A stretch of DNA of 64,000 nt from Rozella allomycis CSF55 (taxonomy: Eukaryota > Rozellomycota): NCBI GenBank assembly GCA_000442015.1, contig KE560907.1:1-64000 (forward strand), written 5' to 3'. Positions within the stretch are counted from its first letter, which is position 1; each line of letters opens with the position of its first letter. The notes under the pieces are model-generated. The model was not told where the DNA came from. It made no database searches and saw nothing but the letters and a program-made list of their open reading frames with translations. The translations under genes were made by a program, and so were the position numbers. Shown here piece after piece: positions 1 through 8,430 of this stretch.

Positions 1-92
1 TTATCAACATTGTGGCTGAAGCACACGGTTTTGGAGTAGTCCCAGACTTGATAATTTTTAACAAAGGCACGTTGAGAAAAATCTATTTTTAA
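1..92 (+). CDS. C-terminal end of an unidentified protein (partial)
   Basis: An open frame enters from the left edge (codons start at base 3) and ends with TAA at 90-92. The visible tail is about 29 residues, including VPDLIIFNKG, and reads like ordinary folded protein rather than random sequence. No start, domain or family can be given because the rest lies outside the window. A TATA-like box for the next gene begins only a few bases after this stop, so the two genes are packed closely on the same strand. Confidence 0.45.
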   Translation, partial: INIVAEAHGFGVVPDLIIFNKGTLRKIYF

Positions 93-97
93 CTGGT

Positions 98-109
98 ACT
101 ATAAAAAGC
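98..109 (+). promoter_or_regulatory. TATA-like box of the Cys-rich secreted gene
   Basis: The sequence actataaaaagc lies about 31-42 nt before the ATG at 140. It has the right form and spacing for a TATA box followed by a very short 5' UTR. No transcript data support it. Confidence 0.4.
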
Positions 110-119
110 AAACGTTTCC

Positions 120-126
120 TACCCCT
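120..126 (+). promoter_or_regulatory. TACCCCT start-proximal motif
   Basis: TACCCCT sits 13 nt before the ATG at 140. The same CCCCT core occurs 6-21 nt before the start codons of RPL32 (23664-23670, minus), the secreted genes at 25217 and 59549, and the coiled-coil gene at 57198. In this AT-rich DNA such runs of C are uncommon. It may be a transcription-start signal like the CCC-like motifs described before microsporidian genes; that link is inference. Confidence 0.35.
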
Positions 127-139
127 CGTTTCAAAGAAG

Positions 140-1112
140 ATGAAATACGGATATTATCTTTTTGCCCTTTCACTTGCATCTTGTTTTCCTAGTCCTGAAA
201 GTGCTGTGCCTAATTGCGAAAACGGAAAATCTATTGTAACTTATCCTGACAAAACAACTGAATGTGTTCCGAACGATCAAAAAATTCCAAACTGTGCAGT
301 CCAGTTGAGATCCAAGCGTCAATGCGAGATATGCACTATTGATTCAAACCTTGTTAATGGAGAATGCATAAGCAAACTGAAAGGATGTTTGAAGATGAAA
401 AATCCAGGCATTAGTCGAATGTTTGGAGTGCGACGAAAAAGAAACGACAAAAGCTACCGATAATACTTGTGTTCCAAAAATTGAAGGCTGTCGTAAACAT
501 AAATCTGATGGTACTTGCGAAGATTGTGGTGATCGTTTTAGTTCAAAAGACAAAAGAAAGTGCTATGCAAAGCCTGAGAACTGCAAAGATAGTGATGTTG
601 AAGAACTTGAAAATAGCGTAATTTGCAAAAGCTGTGATAAAGACTATGTGCTTCAATATGATCGTAGCAAAGGATGTACAACGTATTGCGCATTGAATCA
701 CGCTGTTCTTCAAGGTACACACCAATGTATGCCAATCCCAGAAAATCTGAGACCCAAAATTGATGAATGCGCATCTTCAAATAGATATATTGCTTTTGAC
801 AAAAATGAAGGTAAATTGACTTGTTTGAATCGAGATAATCTTGGCCCCTACAATGTTTTGCTTATGAGAACACAAGACATTTCTGGACAGTTCATTATCG
901 AATGTGTGAGAGACGGAAAATCGGTGCGCTGTGAAGATCAGGTGCAATATAGTGACGGTAACGACTTTTTGAAAAAATACGAGATTTCGAAGAGTAAGGC
1001 TCTCCTGGCCAAGAGCATAGCAGAACAAAAGTATGTTGCGTGGGATGGTTCTTTGGTTGATAACGATAACAGAGCTGGTGCATTTATATTGTACATTTCT
1101 AAAAAGGCTTAA
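140..1112 (+). CDS. Cys-rich secreted protein with CxxC repeats, frame broken once
   Basis: The protein starts with a signal peptide (MKYGYYLFALSLASC) and continues with repeated Cys modules containing CxxC pairs (CEIC, CEDC, CKSC). The pattern recalls the CxxC/furin-like Cys-rich surface proteins of several protists, but no family is claimed. Two frames overlap: the first is open from 140 to 463, the second runs to the stop at 1110-1112. The Cys spacing is restored only if the frame changes between about 399 and 413, which also reveals another pair (CLEC). No GT-AG intron of the usual size explains the change, so an assembly indel or a genuine frameshift is likely. The C-terminal third lacks the Cys modules. 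A TATA-like box and the TACCCCT motif precede the ATG. Confidence 0.6.
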
Positions 1113-1225
1113 TCAAATAAACAATAATTTAAAATTGTAATATCAATGTACATTTAAAACTATTTAAACTCCATTATTTGTTATCTTGTTAATGTTTCAG
1201 CGATCAGCAATGTGGCTTGTTTACA

Positions 1226-4200
1226 ATGACCACCGACAAACCCGCATCGATGCATCTATGGCTGTCTTCCTCGCTAGACCAGCTTCTGCAGAGCAAAGAG
1301 TTGCGCAAGCAGCCATCTCTTAAAGAAAAATGCCAAAAGGCGTTTAACAGCCTGAAGCGTAAAAACCACTGTATCATTTAATAGAAATCCAGAAGAACCC
1401 TGACGAGTTATTTGGCGATAGTTTTCAGGTTATAATAGAGAGTCTAGTTGAGAGTTTGCGGCATGTGTTGCGGAATGCGAATGTGATGGGGTCAGTGATG
1501 GATTCGCTGCAAAAGATCATGTCGCATCCGCTGATGAGTGAGGAGTGGATGGTTGGGGAGGAGAAGGCGAGTGAGATGGTGTGTAGGGTTGTGTGTGAGA
1601 TTGCGGAGGAGGTTAGTGATGAGAAGTGTTTTGTGGATTTTATAAAGGTAGTGGAGTGATGATTTGAGTTGAGTAGGTAATGTTTTTGAAGGTGTTTGAA
1701 AGGTGTTGTTGGCGGTAGTGACTGCCAAGGAGGCGTTGATACACCAGGCGTCGTTGCTGATGGTTATGAAGACGATATATAATATGTATTTGGCGAGCAA
1801 GCAGAGTGGGCAGCAGACGATGTTGAAGGGAGCGTTGAATCAAATGATCAATGCGGTGTTTGAGAGGTTGGAGAAGAGTTTCCAGGTAGGATGGGTGAAT
1901 GGATGGCAATCAAGGAGAATAGAGAGTTGTATTTGGAGATATTGGAGATGAAGAGTAAAAGTGAGCAAGAAGAAGCAGTGGAGGGGCAACTAGAGAGTCC
2001 TAAAGTCGGCGAGCGAAAAATGAGTGAAGAAATTAAAAACGTTGATAGAAAGGATAGTGGGAATGAGAGTGAAAGGCGTGCTAATGAGAGAATTGAGAAT
2101 GACGCTACAAGGAAAGACAGTGGACATTCTCAGCATAAGAATCAAGTTGAAACAGAGAAGAAGGAAGTTGAGGAGGTTGAGGTGGTTGAACAAGTTAAAG
2201 ACGTTGAGGGTCACCAACCTACCGATAAAGGAGAAATCGACAATAATCAGACAGATGCTGATGTTAGTAAAGTGCTAGAGAGTGTGTTGGGGGTAAGAAA
2301 AGAAGAAGAGGAAGAAAAGAAGGATGATGTGGGCAAGTATGGAAAGTGTATAAGTAAATAGACTAAACTTTGTAAAAGAGTGTGTGGAAAAGCAGCGAAT
2401 TTCCATTGCAAAGACACGATGGTTCCTGTGTGTGGCAAAGAGTGTAAAATTGAGCATTTGAATAAACTTGAAGAAGAAAGACACAAGCAGGACAAGGTTG
2501 AGAATGAGAGTGAGAATAAGAAGAATAGGATAAAGTGTGAAATGTATTTAAGGGTAAAATAGATTGATGTTGTTTAAAGGATGGGGTTGCGGTGTTGAGA
2601 ACATTTTATAAACTAGCTTCGAAGCCAATAATAGATGCGCCAGCTCCGCCACCAATAGGGCAGGGGTGGGATTTTAGTAAATCGCCGAGTGTGAAGAGTA
2701 GAATACTTGGGTTGGAGTTGTTGTTGTTTGTGTTGAAGAAATATAGTGCTAGTAAGAGACAGAAGGATGATTGAAAGGTTTGATAGAGATTGAAGTGATC
2801 AAGAGGTTTATTGGCAAGGAGATGATGGAACTGATAATCAGCAGTTTGGTGAATTCAATACCGCTTGTTAATGAGATTGGGCTTGAGATGATAATAATGA
2901 TAATGCGGGAGTATAGGCGGGAGTATAAGAAGCAGATTGATGTAGTTGTGAATGAGGTGTTGTTGAATGTGATGCCAGTGAATTCGACAGTGCAGATGAA
3001 GTATTTGGAGGGGTTGATGGAGTTTGATTGTCGGATGATTGTGGAGTTGTATTTGAACTATGATTGTGATTCAGAGGCGATTGATAATCTGTTTGAGAAG
3101 ACGATTAATTGTATTTTGAAGTTGATACAGAATTCTGGGAGTGAGGAGATTAAGATTAGGGCTATTCAGGCGCAGGTTGAGATTATTAAAAAGTTGAGTG
3201 TTGAAATTGAAGATGTAGAAGGGGTGAAGATGGATGGGGTAAAGGTAGAAGGTGTGAAGATGGAGGGGGTGAAGGGTGGTGAGGTAGAGAAGAGAGTTGG
3301 AGAAGAGAAGAGAGTAGAGGGTGATAGTGACAAATCACTTGAATTGAAAGACTCACATACAGTTAGAGAATCCAATGATGACCAACCAACTCCACCATCT
3401 CAAACACTTCAAACTACTACTTCAACTACTAATTCACCAACTACTGCAGATCCATCAGTGGTGAAGATGAGAAAACAAATGATTCAAGAGGGAATAAGAT
3501 TGTTTAATTGGAAACTGAAAAAGGGGATGGAATATTTTTTTGAACACAAGATAATAGAAAGAAACAAGAAAGAGATTGCCAAATTTTTGTTGACAACCGA
3601 GGGATTATCTAAAGAGAACATTGGCGAGTATTTGGGACAGGGAGAAGCTGAGAATATAGAGATAATGCATTGTTTTGTAGAATTGATGAATTTCCATGGA
3701 CTAAAGTTTGTTGAAGCGTTGAGGAAATTTCTGCAGTCGTTTAGACTACCTGGGGAGGCACAAAAGATTGATAGATTCATGTTAAAGTTTGCGCAGCAGT
3801 ACACGTTGAATAATCCGAAAGAGTTTGCGAATGCAGATACCGCGTATGTGTTGGCGTATTCTGTGATAATGTTGAATACGGATTTGCATAATCCGCAGGT
3901 GAAGAATCGGATGAAGAGGGAGGATTTTATCAAGAACAATAGGGGGATTAATGATCATGCGAATTTGAAGGATGAGTATTTGATTGAAATATATAATGAT
4001 ATTTCTGTGAATGAAATTAAAATGAAGAGTGAAGAGTTGATTAATAAGAATGTGAAAGAGTTTGCGAGTGTGAAGAGGAGGAAAGATTCTGTTAGTAATT
4101 CTGAAGATGTAGCCAAGAAAGCCATTGAAGATTTATCAAAGGTAAGCATTGTAATAGGTGAGATGACACAGGTAAGTTGTAATAGTTGAAATGATTACAG

Positions 4201-7200
4201 GTAAATATTACTACTTTAAACTATTCAAAGGTAAATACTACTACTTCAACTCAATACAGGTAAACTCTACAACTTTAACTCAACAAGGTAAACTCTACAA
4301 ACTCTAATTCAAATTTTCTTGGTTATTCGTTTAATAATTATTCTAAAAATATATTCAATTCATGTTGGATGATTTTTTTGAGTTCTATTTCAGGACCAAT
4401 ACAAGAATATGATAAATTGATGATAATAGATTCATGTTTGGAGGGATTCTATTATTCAATAAAGATATGCAGTGTTTATGATTTAAAATATGAAAGAAAT
4501 GCATTTATTAATAGTTTATTAAAATTTACAACAATTCAAACTAAAAATCAAATAAATTTAAAGAATTTAAAAGCAATAAAAATTCTATTGGAAATTTCAG
4601 TAAAATTTGGTGATTATTTAGAATCAAATTGGATTGAAATTTTAAAATGTATTTCTTTGTTAGAAAAATTAGAGTAAATTTTAATTTTGTTTATTTCAAA
4701 GTGAAATTCAGCAATTTAGTTTGTTGATTGATAAAATATTTTCAAATTCACATAAATTGAATTCTAATGCTATTCTACAGTTTGTTAATGCTTTGTGTTC
4801 TGTTGCTATTGATGAGATTAATGTTAAGAGATTGTATTCTATTCAGAAATTAGTTGAAATCTCTTATTACAATATGAATAGAATTAGATTAGAGTGGTCA
4901 AACATTTGGAACATTATCAGCAACACTTTTACTCAAGTAATGAAAGGGTTGTTGAAATGATCATAGGTAGGAGATTGAAGTTGAAATGAGATTAGGTAAG
5001 ATATTTGGAGTTGTAATCATCATAGGTAATCTCGCTACTTGTCCCTTATTATAGGTCGCTTGTAATGTAAATTTGAATATCGCCAATTTCTCTATTGATT
5101 CTTTAAGACAATTAAGCTTTAAATTTCTTGAAAAAGAAGAAATGTCGCAATTCAAATTTCAAAAAGAATTTCTAAAACCATTTGAAGAAATATTCATTGA
5201 ATCTAATCTAGATATTAAAGATTTTGTCATTCGATGTTTACTTGTCATTATTCAAGGTATAATAGAATATAATATTTAATGAAAGGTATAATAGATTAAA
5301 TAAGTTAATGAAAGGTAAAATAGATTGTAGCATCTAATTCAAGGTAATCCACTTTAAAGTTTCTCAATGAAAGGTAAACTACTTTAAAGTTTCTCAATCA
5401 AAGGTAAACTACTTTAAACTACTTAATTAAAGGGAGGGGAAAAAATATAAAATCTGGTTGGAAAAGCATCTTTAACGTTCTATCGTTGGCTGCTCTAGAA
5501 ACAAATGAAAATATTTGTTTATTATCCTTTGATGCAGTCAAATACGTCTGCAAAGAAAGATTAAAAGATCTCGTCTTGAACAATTCATTCTCTGATCTCG
5601 TTCAATCTCTCGTTTCTTTTGCTAAAAACAAGAAATACCCAAAAATAAAGTATTCAATCTCTCTTCATCTTTTCTAGTTTACAAGCAGTTGAATTACTAA
5701 AGAGTGCCATCCCAAGAGTGGCAGAGTTGTGTAGATCAGAACACGAGAGAATAGAAAATGAAATTAATTCAAGCCAAAATGATCTCATCCTCAATTCTTA
5801 TCAAGATGAAGATCCTTCTGTCAGATTCTGGTTTCCAATCCATTTTGGTCTCTATGAAATTCTAATGGAAGGAGATCTGGAAGTTAGAACTCGAGCTTTA
5901 AACTATTTATTCGATTGTCTCAAAGATTACGGAAATTCTTATTCTCAAAGATTCTGGTCTGTCGTTTACAAAAAAGTATTCTCTCCATCCATCTAATTTA
6001 GGTTATTCTACTCATCTTTGTTGATTTAAACAAGAAATCGCCATTAACAACTGAATTCAAAACTGAATGGCAGAGCACAACTCTTGTCCAGGCTTTGCGC
6101 AATGTCATCAATCTATTCTCCTTCTTTTTCGACGATATCCACTTTCTCTTGTCTGATATTCTCTCTCTTCTCTCTCTATGCATCAACCAGGGTACATTAT
6201 CCGAAATTTCATAAATAGAAAATGAGACGTTGGCTAGGATTGGCACCAGTTGTTTGCAGCAGCTGGTCGAAAACAACTATAAGAAATTGGATGCGTCCAT
6301 GTGGCATTTGATTTGCGGGTGTATTGAAGAGCTGGTCGAGTCTACGATGCCTAGAGATTTGTTTCAGTTTGAAAGTAAACAAGGCGATCAAGTTGACGAA
6401 TCTGATATTGAAATAAAAGAACTAAAAGGTGTATTGTGTTTAAATAGTTTAGTTAGAAAGCTCTAGCGGAGAGTTGAATGCCATCGACCTGCCGATCGTT
6501 TCAACGGAAAAGAGGCAGCTGTTCCAATCAATTGTTATCAAGTGTATTCTGCAGCTGCTGATTCTAGAAACAATTAATGAAACGATTGTTGTCCACAAGA
6601 GTGTTTATTCGACAATGAACTGCGATCATATTGTGAGGGTTCTGGATTGCTTGAATAATTCGTATCAGACTGCTAAAGCGTTTAATATGAATATAAGGCT
6701 GAGGCTCAATTTGTTGTCTATTGGTATGGTTGCTGTGTGGGTGATAAAGGGTTTACGAAGCAGCTGCCGAATTTGTTGAAGCAGGAGACTACGAGCATTA
6801 CTGTTTATCTTTCTTTGATCAACAAGGTAACAAATAGTTTTTAGATTTGTTAATAGGTAACAAATAGTTTTTAAATTGATTATAGGTAATATTTAATTAT
6901 TTGGTCTATTTAAAAGGTAATATTTAATTCTTTAATCTATTTAAAAGGTAATATTTAATTCTTCTAAATAAAAGGTCTATTTCGATCAGTCAGGATACAA
7001 CAAGCCGCTCAAATCAGANGAATTAGTTTTTAGATTGATTATAGGTAATAAATAGTTTTAAAATTTGTTATAGGTAAAAATCATGTATTAAATTGATCAA
7101 AGGTAACATTTAACTATTTAGTCTATTTAAAAGGTAACACTTAATTATTTGGTCTATTTAAAAGGTCTATTTCGATCAGTCAGGATACAACAAGCCGCTC

Positions 7201-7494
7201 AAATCAGAAATAGAAAAACGATTCATTGATCTAACGCAAGACGTATTAACTCACTATTCAAAATTAGATCCTGAATACAAGCACAAAATTGCAGCAGCTT
7301 GGAAACCAGTCGTGTTAAAAGTCTTGTCAATCTTTAAAAATATCAACGACGACGCATTTGTGTTGTTTGTGCCGAGGTTATACGACTCGCTGGTCAGGCT
7401 GCTGGATCATGATCTGTCCATTGAAACTAGAGTAGAGCTAAAGTTTATCTTGCTGAGAATCGGCAATTTGTTTGGTATTGTCAATAAAAACTAA
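1226..7494 (+). CDS. SEC7: SEC7/BIG-type Arf guanine nucleotide exchange factor
   Basis: This is the large Arf-GEF that activates Arf1 at the trans-Golgi. About 17 exons give a protein of roughly 1,500 residues. The Sec7 domain (about 3470-4030) has the glutamic-finger stretch TTEGLSKENIGEYL and the motif AYSVIMLNTDLHNPQ. DCB, HUS and HDS regions are recognisable, for example LYLNYDCDSEA before Sec7, and SYYNMNRIRLEWSNIW and FSIDSLRQLSFKFLEK after it. Exon bounds fixed by frame and family fit: 1226-1358, 1385-1647, 1703-1885, 1915-about 2345, about 2379-2553, 2580-2751, 2778-4141, 4288-4673, 4702-4936, 5055-5256, 5433-5649, 5678-5975, 6002-6191, 6219-6428, 6457-6723, 6750-6826, then the last exon ending 7494. 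Ten introns are single (26-29 nt); five are tandem arrays. The intron near 2340 is not resolved; a Cys-rich stretch just after it (VCGKAANFHC...CGKEC) may be a zinc-binding insert. Confidence 0.93.
1648..1702 (+). repeat. Tandem intron array, 2 units (SEC7)
   Basis: Two GT...AG units lie back to back: 1648-1676 (29 nt) and 1677-1702 (26 nt). The preceding exon ends in phase 0 and the next begins at 1703 with a GTG codon leading into LLAVVTAKEALIHQ, a conserved BIG segment. Each unit alone has the size of a normal intron of this gene. Confidence 0.75.
4142..4287 (+). repeat. Tandem intron array, 5 units (SEC7)
   Basis: Five consecutive GT...AG units of 30, 29, 30, 29 and 28 nt run from 4142 to 4287 with no sequence between them; each junction reads AG|GT. 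The first unit has an internal AG|GT at 4157/4158. The array is in phase 0. The next exon opens with a stretch (4288 onward) that matches the start of the last unit, gtaaactctaca, but is read as protein. Confidence 0.82.
4937..5054 (+). repeat. Tandem intron array, 4 units (SEC7)
   Basis: Four GT...AG units of 30, 29, 30 and 29 nt (4937-4966, 4967-4995, 4996-5025, 5026-5054) separate the conserved BIG segments ending NTFTQ and starting VACNVNLNIANFSIDSLR. Family conservation on both sides fixes the outer splice sites. Phase 0; the next exon starts with GT (codon GTC). Confidence 0.85.
5257..5432 (+). repeat. Tandem intron array, 6 units (SEC7)
   Basis: Six GT...AG units of 29, 29, 29, 30, 30 and 29 nt (starts 5257, 5286, 5315, 5344, 5374, 5404) fill 176 nt exactly. 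Units 4-6 are near-copies of each other (gtaa...ctactttaaa); units 1-3 are related but more diverged. The flanking exons join in phase 1 to give CLLVIIQ-GRGKNIKSGWK, a conserved BIG segment, so the outer boundaries are secure. Confidence 0.88.
6827..6974 (+). repeat. Tandem intron array, 5 units (SEC7, first assembly copy)
   Basis: Five GT...AG units of 30, 29, 31, 31 and 27 nt lie between the exon ending SLINK and the exon starting VYFDQSG. Units 1-2 belong to one sequence type (gtaacaaatagttttt) and 3-5 to another (gtaatatttaatt). A second version of the same array, joined across the N at 7019, lies at 7020-7164. Confidence 0.82.
7020..7164 (+). repeat. Second version of the same intron array
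   Basis: After the N at 7019 comes part of a unit, then GT...AG units of 29, 29, 31 and 31 nt ending at 7164. The 44-nt exon start at 6975-7018 then recurs identically at 7165-7208. The units resemble those at 6827-6974 but differ in sequence and length. The simplest reading is a second haplotype or contig end of the same intron, not a real second exon copy. Confidence 0.7.
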
Positions 7495-7566
7495 ATCTAA
7501 TCCATTTATATATATTTGTTTGAATAATATTTTAGACTGACTTTATTCTATTTCTATATGAGTAAA

Positions 7567-8277
7567 CTATTCGCTTATAATCTCGGCATTGTCGTTCATA
7601 AATTGCTGCAAAAAATCAACAACCAGAGGCTCCTTTAAAGCACTCAGTTTATACTCTTGCAAAGTCTATCACATCAACAATTATCAATTACCAGCTGGTT
7701 GTCTCCATTCACATCGATATCCTCAAAAATTCTTTCCACAATTTCCTTGATCCTCTGGCTCTGATCCTCATTATAGAATGTAGAGTACTCTCAAAAAACC
7801 ATCAAAACATTACCATTGAATTCATAATCCTCTGCAGCTCCTTTTTCGTCAGAAACCCATCATGGTCAATATCATAAATCCTAAACGAAACTATCACCCA
7901 ACATCCATAAAAATTTACACTCGAGCTTCTCCTCTGGCGTCCCCTTGAGCAGAATATTCAGACCCTGCACAAACTCTTCCAGATCAATTGATTTATCATG
8001 ATTGACATCGAATGCATCAAACAGCCGCTCCAGGAACAGCGAGCCGGCGCTCCACTGCTGGAAGTATTTTTTGATCGTCTTTTTTGGGCGTTTAATCATG
8101 TTACATTCACAAACTGCTGTTTGGTGATCGTGTTGGATTCGCCCTGGCATGAACGCTCGAATTCGTTTCGCAGAGCAATGATCTCCGCTAGTGAGACTAT
8201 GCTGGTTGGGAGTGTGTCTTACAGTGTGTATGCGAGGCTAGCTCGCCCGCTTGGCGTTTGGAACTTGTGTTGCCCAT
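7567..8277 (-). CDS. Calcineurin-B-like EF-hand Ca2+ sensor, N-myristoylation signal
   Basis: The protein begins MGNTSSK, a strong N-myristoylation signal. After 26-29 nt introns are removed it reads HFSLAEIIALRNEF, then EF hands: FDAFDVNHDKSIDLEEF, YDIDHDGFLTKKEL and FEDIDVNGDNQLTLQEY. The spacing, including GTPEEKLEFSFRIYD between hands, fits calcineurin B and its relatives (NCS, CBL, calaxin). The N-terminal HF.x.EI segment favours calcineurin B, but a ciliary calaxin-like role is possible since two axonemal genes lie nearby. The first hand-like region is degenerate. Its start is 153 bp from the start of the dynein gene on the other strand, so the two may share a promoter. The stop is 72 bp from the SEC7 stop. 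Confidence 0.75.
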
Positions 8278-8430
8278 ACCACTTGACAACAGGCATGACA
8301 TGAATTGGTGTTCAAGTAGAATACTAGAATACATAATTAATATATAAATATCAAGTGTTAATTAGCGAAAAAGTTTATGTTTTTTGTGATTTGTTTTGCT
8401 CAATTTCCAAATTTCACTCAGACACAAGCA

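Noticed and set aside
6975-7208. Apparent duplicated exon in SEC7.
   Set aside because: The 44-nt copy before the N at 7019 is identical to the one after it and ends at the join; the family alignment needs only one.
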